Positions 25,633 to 35,456 of a DNA stretch of 55,000 bases are shown in pieces; within the stretch, counting starts at the first letter, position 1; the number at the start of each line of letters is the position of its first letter. The DNA comes from Strigamia acuminata (taxonomy: Eukaryota > Arthropoda > Chilopoda > Geophilomorpha > Linotaeniidae). The position numbers were made by a program, and so were the translations under genes. The DNA lies in NCBI GenBank assembly GCA_949358305.1, contig CASHSZ010000132.1, positions 1 through 55,000 on the forward strand, in the 5' to 3' direction. The notes below the pieces were generated by a model that searched no databases, had not been told where the DNA came from, and was given only the letters and a program-made list of their open reading frames with translations.

Positions 25633-25916
25633 TTGACCCCCCTTGATTCCCCTTCCTCCCACAAACTTCACTTTAACTGTTTTTTTTTTAATGTGATTGG
25701 GAATTGTGCACTTATTTAGTTGCAATATGGTTAGTCATTCTTGGTTTGTGTCTGTTGAGTACAGCAGGCACTTTGGGTTCGGACCGGTTACAAAAAATAT
25801 ACTTTTTTAGATGCTCAATTGCAAAAATTGGATGAAGTAAAAACAAAATGAGATATAAAATTTATATTTTTATTTCAACTTATTATACAATGAATAATAA
25901 CAAATTAAACGAGTTT
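25633..25916. other. Unique AT-rich stretch, no gene seen
   Basis: No coding region, repeat or RNA gene was recognised. It lies just downstream of the argininosuccinate synthase relic, so it would include that gene's 3' untranslated region. A possible poly(A) signal on the minus strand is not clear. Confidence 0.6.
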
Positions 25917-26452
25917 TCAAAAATGGTTCTCGTTGCTTTTGACTCTGTTGGACTCTTTCAACTTAAAAGAAAGAAAAACAAGCTAAGCACTATTTTTTTA
26001 GCACGCATGCCCAGAATCGAGCAATAAATCATGATTCCGATAAAAAGTTAAAATTTCACTGACCTGATTGAACTAATTTTAATGAATCCAGTTGTGTCTT
26101 TTGGATCAAATTGGCCTTGCACATCCATGCTGACAAGTTCTTCATTGTACAATAAATTTTCAGCATGGCGACCTAATATTGACACATGCCCCTTGAACAA
26201 GGATATTTTAACGGTTCCTGTAACACAGCCTTGACTCGCTTCAATGCATGACCTGACATAGTCACTTTCTGGAATGTTCTAAAATCCTACAATTATTAAC
26301 TCGATATTTTACTTTAGAAAAAACAATAATCATCCCAATTTTCTATCGTTACCGTTGTAAACCATTTCAGAAAAGCGGACCATCAGATGTTGCTTAATTT
26401 TACGAACCTCCTAAAAATAAATTAAAAAATTACTAATTATATTGTTAATTAT

Positions 26453-26590
26453 TAAGGCACAGATAAATGCATAAATGCATAGGATTTATTTTTATTCAAT
26501 AAAAAGCTGAAATTGGCTATAAATAAATGCATAAATGGCCATTTTTCCAGTTGTTGCCTTTTTTTAAAGACATATCGTGTTTGCATGCTT
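26453..26590. mobile_element. Second, truncated copy of the same MITE
   Basis: It begins TAAGGCACAGATAAATGCAT and follows the 27246-27460 element through ATTTTTATTCAATAAAAAGC and a CCATTTTTCCAG segment to about 26590, after which similarity stops. No matching right terminus or target duplication was found. It lies in an intron of the argininosuccinate synthase relic. Confidence 0.7.
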
Positions 26591-26736
26591 GCGTTCGGAA
26601 AACTGAGGACTTCTCCAAAAACAGACACCAGGGGAAGTCACTAAATTAGTGTCTGGAAAAAGTTTTAAGAAAAAAACAAATAAAAAAATATAAATTGTAA
26701 TTATAATTATTCTACACACAACGTGTAGTTTAGTGC

Positions 26737-26790
26737 AGGGGTTCTCAAATGTTTTAACATTACGACACACTTTTTAAAAAGGCAATTTAC
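26737..26790. mobile_element. hAT-like terminus fragment
   Basis: The sequence CAGGGGTTCTCAAATG followed by TTTTAACATTACGACACAC resembles the widespread CAGGGGTTCTCAAACT terminus of animal hAT elements. It is 5 bp from the donor of pseudogene exon 26795-26868. Only one end is recognisable, so this is a fragment or a solo end. Confidence 0.45.
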
Positions 26791-27245
26791 TAACCCTATC
26801 CACGACGAAAACTTCCAAATCCAAATGAGCGTGATGAAGGATTGTTCCTCCTGGAGTTTCATAAATTCCTAAAATAAATTAAAACTCAGCAACAAACATT
26901 CACTATTAAAGTTTGATTTTTTCCAAATTGTACCACGTGATTTCAGACCGATGAATCGATATTCAACTATATCAATCCTACCAACTCCATGGTGACCTCT
27001 AGAAATATTTGATCGTTTTATTAACAATTGCTAAGCAGTAAGCACAAACTGTCAATTGCTTACCCAACTTCATTCAAATAAAGGAATAAGTCTAGGGAAT
27101 CTTCCTTTACGGTGTTGTCTAGTAAATTTGTAACCTTTACAGGCAAGCCTCTTTTGAATTCAATTTCCAATACATCAGGATTATTTGGTCATACTATACA
27201 GCATCTCTAGTGGCGAAGTTGCTGTATTCTCAAGTATTTAATTGT

Positions 27246-27460
27246 TAGGGCCCGGATAAATGCAAAAATGCATAGAAATTATTTTTATTCAATAAAAAGC
27301 CAAAATTGGCTACAAATGCATATTTTCCAAAATTAAGAAAATAAATACATAAATCGCCATTATTCCGGAAAAAAACGGCGATTTGTGTCTTTTTTTAATG
27401 TTTGGTGCATATTTTAAGCGCTTAAAACGAATTTTATTTTGCATAAATATCCGGGGTCTA
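27246..27460. mobile_element. hAT-type MITE, 215 bp, with perfect 8-bp target duplication
   Basis: The element starts TAGGGCCCGGATAAATGCA and ends TGCATAAATATCCGGGGTCTA, imperfect terminal inverted repeats. Both sides carry TTAATTGT (27238-27245 and 27461-27468), an exact 8-bp target-site duplication as hAT transposases make. It is non-coding and AT-rich. It sits 10-20 bp upstream of the likely acceptor of pseudogene exon 27064-27228, where it would have separated the acceptor from its branch-point region. Confidence 0.9.
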
Positions 27461-28643
27461 TTAATTGTCATTTAAATTCTTTTTAATAAAACACTAAAGT
27501 GATACGCATGTGAAATAAAAGTGTTTAAAGTTAATTATCAATTGGAGATACAATACTAGAATCTAATTTCTAATGATACTCAAAATTAAAGCTGTTAAGC
27601 TGTTAATTCTAAAATAATCTAAAATCTTTTCAACTTTTGGGTTTGTTGTTGTGGGTTATTATTACCTAATGTGCTTTTGGCATCTGTGCTCCATGGACTT
27701 TTTGGTGTTACTGGCAGTGGTATGGAGTTTTTCTAAAAGTTTTGAAAAAACATCTGCTCATTTAGCATAAAATACTTTTTTTTTTAAATCACAAAACAAA
27801 AATTGTTTTTTTTTTTAAAATGTAAAATTTTATGGGATGACAGATATTTCTATTTATTTCAACAACAAGAAAAGAGATTTTAAATATTTTAATCGAAAAC
27901 CTTGAGATGCCAACTAATGTTCACAAAATTTATATCTTTTTATCTAAACTGTCAAGGAAAATCAATTGCAACATTTTTAAAGTTTTACATAAATCAGTTT
28001 TAAAATTCACCCCCCCCCCCCCCTTCCCCATGTTATTCCTACGACACCATAATATTATTTTCTAGACACAAATTCTAGAAATAATCAACATTTCCTTGTG
28101 CGTAATGCATTCTTAAACAATAAACAGGAATTAAAACCCCTTCTATCCAGAATTTTCGTTTTTGTGTTTTTATAATCAGAATCGATATCAAAAACAGTCA
28201 TAAACCATCATCAAAACCTGCAAAACAAAAAACCATGGCTGCAGTAGTTCACGCCAGGTTTTAGATTTTACAGTCAAATTCAAAATGGCTGCTACAAAAG
28301 TTGGATCGGGATTTGAACTAACTTCAGCATACGCGAATAACTCTTTGCGGCCTGGAAAGCGTTGATAAAATTCAGGCAATCTCCAAGGTGCGATGATTTC
28401 TACCTCGGGATGGAGTGAAAAACAGCTGAGCTCAAATCGCACTTGGTCGTTGCCTTTTCCGGTGGCTCCATGAGCAATGTAGGCGGCTTTTTCTTTCTTC
28501 GCAACTTGAACCAGACTTTTGGAAATGCAGGAACGCGCCAACGACGTTCCCAACAGGTACCGATCTTCGTAAATGAGTCCTGCTTGAATACCTGGCCAAA
28601 CGTAGTCTTCTACAAACGTTTTTCGTAAGTCTTCAACAACAAT

Positions 28644-29148
28644 CTGCAAATATCAATTGTGACACAATTGCATCCATCGCTCATTGCCATCTAGTGCCAC
28701 TATCAAGCAACATTTATTTAAATATTTATTCATCCTGCCTTGAAAATATGAAATTGGTTATTGCACAAACTGTGAAACGAAGTAGTGTACTTGTGTTACT
28801 CATCCCATAAAAATAAGCTGATATAAAAAGCACAAGAGCTGAAGTACGAAGGAAGTTAATACTCATAGAAAGAAAAGAAAAAAGCAACGAATGCTAAATT
28901 AAAGTAATTTAAACAAAACTTATTATAAATCCAAATTTTACTAGCGGAAGAAAACATGTTTACTACAATGAAATACTAAAGTTACACAAACAATAAATGA
29001 TTACACAATTAAGACAAATTAGAATAACAAACACAAGTGTAATTAAAAATTTACTAATCATCTTATATTCCAACTTTTACGAACTCTTAAAAACATGCAC
29101 AGTAAAGATAATACCGTATTACATAAAAAAAATAAATGATTACACAAT
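28644..29148. other. Intergenic spacer between ASS1 relic and SEL1 gene
   Basis: AT-rich, with no coding frame supported by similarity. Its right part, 28883-29158, is the parental-like copy of the inverted duplicate at 25357-25632. The missing first exons of argininosuccinate synthase were looked for here and not found. Confidence 0.6.
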
Positions 29149-29903
29149 TCAGACAAATTTCCCGTCGCTGGTACAACTCTTCTCCATGAATCGCTCTCTC
29201 CGTTTCTTCATCGACAGATCCTCCGTAACCACTCCGCTAATTTCTTCCCAACTCTTCATTTCTTTATCAATTTCGGCAAACTTGCTTTTCAATTTTGCAA
29301 TTTCAGTAATAAATTCACCCATTCTTAAATTTGCTATCATATTGCCATGGGAAAAAGCTTCCATTCGCCATTCCGCCGCTTGGTCGGCATCTTGCGCATT
29401 CACTAAATAATACGTCGCCAAAATCAACATGGCATTAACATCAAATAGCTTCGCTGCATGCTTCAGATATTGCACAGCCTGTACCTCATCACATTCCACA
29501 CCATTTCCTTTAAGATAACACAAACCCAAGTTTATAGCGCCGAAACTACTTTTATTATCAGCGGCTCTTTGGAAAAACTTGACCGACTCTTCTAAATCGA
29601 TGGGCAAACCAATTCCCTTCCTGTACATACAACCCAAGTCGTTTTCGGCACAAGCGATGCCACCATCATCCGATGATTTTGGACTCGATGCTACTCGTTT
29701 GAGCAAACTAATGCTTTTTTCAACGTCCATCTCAACGCCAAGGCCTAATCTGTACATGCTTGCGATGTAGTAAAGTGCCAGTGCGCTTTTTTTCATCCAC
29801 CGCTTTCCAAAGAAATTCCAATATTTTTTCGAAACCCGGTTTAGATTCTTCGAATCTCATCAAGTACTCCGCCCTCATTAGATTTTCGTCTTTATTAGAG
29901 TTG
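29149..29903 (-). pseudogene. SEL1-repeat protein gene, 5' part lost and frame broken
   Basis: Reading 29796 to 29149 gives 215 residues with about four SEL1-type helical repeats: MYRLGLGVEMD, GCMYRKGIGLPIDLEESV, LGLCYLKGNGVECDEVQAV and a weaker one around LATYYLVNAQ, then a charged tail. SEL1 repeats are TPR-like scaffolds for protein contacts. Upstream, 29797-29903 carries a plausible continuation (EYLMRFEESKPGFEKI) in another frame; the two frames meet at a run of seven A bases (minus strand, about 29791-29797) where six would join them. Just before this, the 3' LTR end of a copia element (29909) interrupts the gene, and the sequence that would continue it beyond the element is absent. The residues from MKKSAL onward could still be made, but the gene is probably dead. 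Confidence 0.75.
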
Positions 29904-29908
29904 AATAT

Positions 29909-30213
29909 TGTTGGTTTCTAGTATTAAACACTGCAGAATTGTTCATCAGTGGTGTGGAAAGCATAGAAATAAAGAACACAGCTCTTTACAGGTTGAAACC
30001 AAAACATAGAGTGACTTTTTATTTCACAGTCATGTGATTCAAACTACCTGCTGCCACCTGTGGGCAATTAATACAAGTTATACAACAACAAGCCGTGATT
30101 GTTCACGTGATCAAGAACAAATAGTAATGTCAAACAAATAGCACATTGTCGCTTGAATAATGCGATACAAATAAATACGGGCTCTAAAGTGAATTACGTA
30201 TTACATCTCAACA
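29909..30213 (-). repeat. Copia 3' LTR, 305 bp
   Basis: On the minus strand it starts TGTTGAGATGTAATACG directly after the polypurine tract and ends ..ACTAGAAACCAACA, so it has the usual TG..CA ends with short TGTTG/CAACA inverted repeats. Its last 19 bases recur at 35438-35456. An AATAAA-type signal (GTGAAATAAAAAGTCAC) lies inside, about two thirds along. Confidence 0.9.
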
Positions 30214-30225
30214 ATCGGCCCCCTC
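30214..30225 (-). other. Copia polypurine tract
   Basis: GAGGGGGCCGAT on the minus strand lies between the pol stop codon at 30232 and the TG of the 3' LTR, the position and composition expected of the plus-strand DNA primer. Confidence 0.8.
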
Positions 30226-30231
30226 GCATTA

Positions 30232-32240
30232 TTAAGCAGTTATTATGTTCAGGTCAACTAGGAAGCGGTTACAGAATTGGATAAGATCACACTTATCTAC
30301 AGACTTCGTGAAAATGTCCGCATAATTACTCTTTGTTCCAACATGCATTATTTTAAGATTGTCCTGCCTTACAAGTTCCTTAATAAAGTGATAACGAATA
30401 TCTATGTGTTTCGTCTTTCGGTTTTCTATGTTGGATTTCGTGAAATCCACCGTCGAAATGTTGTCACACAACACATGATGAAAGAACTTGTCGGCCAAGT
30501 TTGGAACAATTTCGTGTAGCACCCTGACAATCCACATGTAGTCCTTGACTGTCTCCGTAAAGGCTACATATTCGGCTTCCATAGTCGATAGCGTCACGTT
30601 GCGCTGCTTGAAGGTTCTCCAAAACACCGGTGTATTTCCAAGCGTTATCAGAGTCCCTCCAACAGAGATTCGATCATCTCTATTGTTGGCGTAGTCGGAG
30701 TCACTATAGCCAACAACTTCGATCCGGTTATTCGGAAATAACATTAATCCGAAATTCTTCGTTGTCCTAAGATAACTCAGTAAGTCCAGTAAGACAATCC
30801 AGTGACTCCATCCGGGGTTTGACTGGAATTGACTTAAAATATTGATCGCATAAGTCATGTCGGGCCTAGTTCTTGATCCGATGAATGCCAACGATCCGAG
30901 CAAGCTTCTATAAGGAATCCCTTCCATAAGTTTGAAGTCCTCGATCGTATTTGGGCAGTCTTGTTTGGTAAGTACAGTTGATTTGGTCATTGGCTGTGAC
31001 CTGATCTTCACTGAATCCAAATGGTCTTTAAATCTCAGTAGGACTTTGTTGACATAGGTTCTCTGGTGTAACACCATTTGTTGTCGGTGCGAACAGAATT
31101 CAACTCCTAGTAGTTTCTTTGTCTGTCCCAGTATGACCAAATCGAATTGAGTCTTGATCATGTCCAGTACGTTCATCGCATCAGCATACTGCTTTCCAAA
31201 AACGACGATATCGTCCACGTACACAATCAAATATGCGATATTCTTGTATTTGTAGACACAATTACACCAATTCACGTGTTCCAACCCAAGTTTGAGTAAA
31301 GTCTCTTCCAGTTCCATGCCCCATTCTCTGCCGGATTGATGCAATCCGTAAATTGCTCTAAGTAGTCGGCAAACGTAATTGGGTTTATCCGGATGAATAA
31401 ATCCCTTGGGCTGGCGCATGTATATGGTCTTGTGTAGCTTCGCGTAGAGGTACGCACACTTAACATCTGCCTGGATATACGACCATTTAAGCATGCAAAC
31501 CAATAATGTGAACATAAATCTGACGATTGAAAAATCCACCACGGGAGAAAATGTCTCTTCATACGACTCGCCGTAGACTTGCGAAAAGCCTTGCGCAACA
31601 AGTCTCGCTTTATATCTGGCAATTTCCCCTTGGTCGTTCTGCTTAACGGTGTAGATCCATCTGCATCCTATCACTTTGGTGTCGGGTGGCGGTGGAACCA
31701 GCTCCCATACCTCACACTCATGCATGGTGTCGATCTCATCTGTCATCGGTTGATTCCATTCGCTCTTTTCTGGTAGATTTGCTATTTCTTCATAGCGGAC
31801 TGGAACATGCACTTCAAGATAATTTGCTTCAAAATCTAGGGTCAATTCATCTATGTCCAAGTCGAAATCAAAATTGTCGGCTGCTGCGCTTGATCCAGAT
31901 GGCTGCTTCCTTCTCTTATCTTCAAAGAGATGCTCAGGAACAGGGAGACTGTGGCCCGCGCAGTATCGTTTCACATCTGGTATCGAACGTAACTTCGATT
32001 TCTCATATCCTTCGATTGTATATTCCACGTCTTTTTGTCCGGTTGGTCTAAATTTCTCCGTCTTTACCCAAACTAGTGGAGGTATAGTGCGAGCAGGATT
32101 CTGCACTTCTACTGTCGCTTGCGGCACAGTTTTAGGTGGATTAGCTCGCAGTTTCTCCTCCGGTAGTCGGAACTTTAATTTTAGTTGAGGTAATTCCTCA
32201 ACTTCTTTCTTATGGGCTGGGATTGGCGGGGTAGCGGTGG
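30232..32240 (-). pseudogene. Copia pol: reverse transcriptase and RNase H
   Basis: The frame from about 32200 down to the stop at 30232 encodes a copia-type reverse transcriptase: start region WNQPMTDEI, ARYKARLVAQGFSQ, the fingers/palm blocks and the catalytic YVDD at roughly 31209-31220. RNase H follows with its acidic residues in YSDSDYAN, STMEAEY, LCDN and ADIFTK. The first residues connect to the integrase frame only after a one-base shift somewhere in about 32190-32280, where both frames read sensibly. Copia elements make one polyprotein, so this shift is read as decay, not programmed shifting. From 32127 to the stop the frame is fully open. Confidence 0.92.
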
Positions 32241-34670
32241 CCTGACGTCTTCGTCTGAATAGTATTGACGTTCCTCATCGTCTAAATTGTTGATGTAGGT
32301 TGTGTACTTGTCGGGTAGGCCCAGCACGCCTTCAACTCCGCGCCTGCTTTCAACAAACTTGATGTCATTTGTTTCCAAGACTTTGGAAAATTCTGGCAAC
32401 CAAACTCTGTATCCTTTCGTAATTCTAGAATAGCCGAGCATGATCCCGTATACTCCTTTGTTGTCGATTTTGCCATCTCGAATCTTCTTTTTGACAAAAC
32501 ACAAACATCCAAATTTTCTTAGATGACGCAGCGATGGTTTGCGATTGTAATAAAGTTCCATCGGCGTCTTGTCTGATTTCAATTTGGCAATCCTATTCCT
32601 AAGGTAATTGAACGTTAGGATCGCCTCGCCTCAAAATCGATGTTCCAAACCCGCATCATAAATTAGTGCTCGCATTCCATTAGCTAAGGTTTGGTTCAGT
32701 CTTTCAGAAACTCCATTTTGTTCCGGGGTATACGCGTTTGTTCTCTCGTGGATAATCCCCTGTTCTGCGAGGTATTCTCCAAATTTATTGGAGCAAAACT
32801 CCATTCCGTTATCTGTCCTTATCGCAAGGATTTGTCTTCCTAATAATCGTTCAATTCGCTTTGCGTGCTTACGAAATAAGTCAAAAACCTCATCTTTCTT
32901 CTTCATTAAATAGACGGTGGAGTAGCGTGAATAATCGTCCGTTATTGTTAAAAAGTACTTATTTCCTGATAGTGTTGCAGTATTAAAGGCTCCACACACG
33001 TCCATGTGTAAAAGTTCTAGCGGTTGTTTTGACCTTATGCCTGGTAAGGATTTGTGTGAAACTGACTTTTTCTTCGCCAAGTTACACACATCGCATTGTG
33101 TTATCGGCACATCCAGAATTGGGAGTCCAATCACAGCGTTGCTCTTGCTCATCTGCTGCACGCTGGGAAAATGTATGTGTCCAAGCCGCTCGTGCCACAA
33201 TCTTGCTTCCTCTGGGCTTGATGCATGCTTCGAACTGGTTGGATGTCCCGTCTTCTCTTCACCGACACTGACTTTGTTATCATTCTTTTCTTGTGGTTTT
33301 TCAATTTCGGGTTTCTTGTCGCTAGTTTTAATGTAGTAAAGTCTGTCCCTTTTTACTCCTTCCATTAACTGCCTTTTCCATTGCGGATCATAGATCTTTA
33401 CTACTCCTGAACCAATTGCAACTTTACATCTGGCTTCGTCCATACATGGCCCCGATAGTAAATTTCTTCTCAAGTCGGGCGCGTAGTAGACCTTCTTCAG
33501 CGTTACTGGAATTATGTCGTTTCCCACCACACTCATGATGCAAACGTTGCCAACGCCTTGAATCTTGATTAAAGTTTTCTTGTCTGCTTGGCTTATCGTC
33601 CCAGTGGTCTCAGTAAAGCTGGAGAATTGATTTCTGTCTTTACAGAAGTGCCCAGTCGCTCCCGTATCGTATATCCAACAATTGTTGGCTGCAGCGCATT
33701 GTAGTAATTCTTCCTCGCTTAACTCTGTGAGGAATCCAACTTCTAACATTTCATTGTCGAAATCCTCTGTAGTATTGGTGTTTAAATTACTCGTCGGTTG
33801 GAGCTGTGCTGTGCAATCCTTTGCCCAATGTCCTTGTTGATTACACCGAAAACACGGCCCCCGTGGTGATGATCCGGTCGTATTTCCTCTGAAATTTCTC
33901 GTATTCGCTCCGCCTCGATAATTCGATCTGCCTCTGCCTTTCTGTCCTTGATATCCTCGGTTATTTTGGCTATAATTGCCCTGCTGCTGAGATTTCGACG
34001 AATTGTCAGTCCCCTTATTGCTGGATGAATTTGGTCCGGTGCTGAAAGCGTCTATAATTGATCCTTGTCCCGAATCACGCTTCTGTTGTGCGAGCCTTCC
34101 TTCTTCAGCGACCAATTCCACTTCCACCTTCTCCAATGTGAAATCTTTATCCTCCCATCGATAAATGGCTTGGACAATTGATTGGAACTCCTGTGGCAGA
34201 TAGCGGATCAGTTGAAATGCCTGATATAAATTGTCCAAATCGTGTTTTACATCGGCTAGTCTTTTCGCTGCATTGCGTATCTTCGCCGCAAATACACCGA
34301 TCGTTTCCGTCGTCGGATCATACTTTAGGCTGAAAAACTCGTCCAATAAACGAATAATCCGTGCTCTCGAGACCGGTTCGAAATTAGTTTTGAGCGTGTC
34401 CCATGCCTTTTTCGCGTCCTCAGTTCCACTTAGCAATTCGTGATATTGCTCTTCTATTGAGTAATATATCAAGCTGAACGCTCTTCCCTGTCGTAGTTGG
34501 AAATCCGAACGATCACGCCATGATGCGCCCGGCGCCAGCGCTTCTTGCGTCCCGTCAGTGAACGCCCAACAGCCGTGGTGCATCAGAAGCACTTTGATTT
34601 GTTGCTTCCACGTATCATAATTTGTCCTATTCAGTAATGTTATTTTTCGTTCTGGTTTTTCCGTGTCCAT
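32181..34670 (-). pseudogene. Copia gag, protease and integrase with one in-frame stop
   Basis: The likely start is the Met at 34670 (MDTEKPERK), not the upstream codons that run back to 34745, because similarity to copia Gag begins there. Order: capsid-like UBN2 region, zinc knuckle CFRCNQQGHWAKDC, protease motif WIYDTGATGHF, the HHCC zinc-binding start of integrase (HERLGH .. CDVCNLAK), and the DDE core with HMDVCG, RTDNG and NGVSERLN. A TGA at 32631-32633 replaces a Trp expected in the conserved integrase C-terminal FWxEA context; the same frame then continues open to 32181. Confidence 0.92.
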
Positions 34671-35425
34671 AATGATTTGGCAGCTCTCTCTTGTTTGCAA
34701 ACACCGTGTACGCGAAAAAACACTTTCACTTTGCCTCAAAAACACTTTGTGTACTGATTTTCACAACAAGGTGCAGTGTTGTGAGGTTAATGCGCTCTTA
34801 TACTATGTTAGTAGCAATCCTATCACAATACTAAGCTAGTTAAATAATTCAAATGTCTTAAATTCAATAAATATAATCGAAAATAATGTTCTTCAAGACG
34901 TTTTCCTGCTGTATCTCTTGTAGAATCACACTTCACGTGTGTGTTGCAGCCCAATGTTGTCTTCTCTGCTCGATTCTCGTGTTGTTTTGCGTTTTTGCGC
35001 TCCGTTGTGTTGTTTTTCATCCAAAAATTCCGTTTTCGTCCAAAATTCCGGGTCACACTTCGCGTGTGGTTGCCAGTGATTGTTGCCTTCGTGTAGTATA
35101 CGTCTCACACCCGAAATTGTCGTCGTCACGTCGACGAAACGTATTGCGGCCCGCAATACGGAAATCACACTTCCAAACAAAGGAAAAGAATTGTTTAAAT
35201 AAATTGTTTATAATTTCTCGAACCCTGCTAGTGTTTCCGTGTTGTTTGATGACTCTTTGCTGCACTGGAATCCTCAGTATCCTGGCACAAACACAAGCTT
35301 CTTGCTTTAGTTGTGGGCGCCGCCATTTTGAATAATTAGAGGACATCTGATTTCTTCACCTCTAATTGGTTCCAAATAGTTGCAAATCATCCCAAATGAT
35401 TTTCTAATGCTTTCCTGGTTATATA
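34671..35425 (-). other. Copia leader between primer site and gag
   Basis: About 755 bp without a convincing frame. It includes a partial internal duplication: CACACTTCACGTGTG near 34927 and CACACTTCGCGTGTG near 35053. It would hold the packaging signal, which cannot be defined from sequence alone. Its length is at the long side for copia leaders. Confidence 0.6.
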
Positions 35426-35437
35426 GGCCCATAACCA
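35426..35437 (-). other. Copia primer-binding site, half-tRNA type
   Basis: On the minus strand TGGTTATGGGCC directly follows the 5' LTR end CCAACA. It is complementary to the anticodon arm of initiator methionine tRNA (GGCCCATAACC), not to its 3' end. Drosophila copia is known to prime from such an internal half-tRNA fragment. Confidence 0.85.
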
Positions 35438-35456
35438 TGTTGGTTTCTAGTATTAA
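35438..35456 (-). repeat. Remnant of copia 5' LTR
   Basis: Nineteen bases, TTAATACTAGAAACCAACA on the minus strand, equal the end of the 3' LTR. The remaining 286 bp are missing: at the TTAA (35453-35456) the sequence switches to the satellite edge module. Confidence 0.9.

Larger units (their letters stand above)
25917..28643 (-). pseudogene. ASS1: Argininosuccinate synthase pseudogene, eight exon remnants
   Basis: Argininosuccinate synthase joins citrulline and aspartate in the urea/arginine pathway. Remnants on the minus strand, in gene order, are 28323-28643 (motifs EDRYLLGTSLAR and HGATGKGNDQVRFE, the substrate-binding core), 27666-27732 (IPLPVTPKSPWSTDA), 27064-27228 ([16 protein letters not shown]), 26934-26998 (GVGRIDIVEYRFIG), 26795-26868 ([16 protein letters not shown]), 26353-26410 (EVRKIKQ), 26064-26286 (LYNEELVSMDVQG) and 25917-25961 (C-terminal tail). 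GT-AG borders are mostly intact. Lesions: the N-terminal part with the ATP-binding SGGLDTS loop is absent; exon 27666-27732 has lost bases at its end; exon 27064-27228 has a frame break at ACCAAAT before the PDV codons; a conserved Trp codon is TAG near 26280; the last junction is off by one base. It is a unitary or duplicated relic; a functional copy elsewhere is possible. Confidence 0.88.
29909..35456 (-). mobile_element. Ty1/copia LTR retrotransposon, 5' LTR truncated
   Basis: In gene order on the minus strand: 19-bp remnant of the 5' LTR (35438-35456), primer site (35426-35437), leader, gag-protease-integrase frame (from 34670), reverse transcriptase-RNase H frame (to 30232), polypurine tract (30214-30225) and 3' LTR (29909-30213). 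The order integrase before reverse transcriptase is diagnostic of copia (Pseudoviridae-like) elements. One in-frame stop and one frameshift make it non-autonomous. It lies in a SEL1-repeat gene. Its 5' LTR is replaced by satellite exactly at a TTAA, so the target duplication cannot be checked. Confidence 0.95.

Noticed and set aside
28997-29410. A 137-codon plus-strand frame opposite the SEL1 gene
   Set aside because: Antisense shadow; the minus strand has clear SEL1 repeats.
32190-32280. Programmed frameshift between copia integrase and reverse transcriptase
   Set aside because: Copia elements use one continuous frame, no slippery site was seen, and the element also has a nonsense codon at 32631, so decay is the simpler reading.
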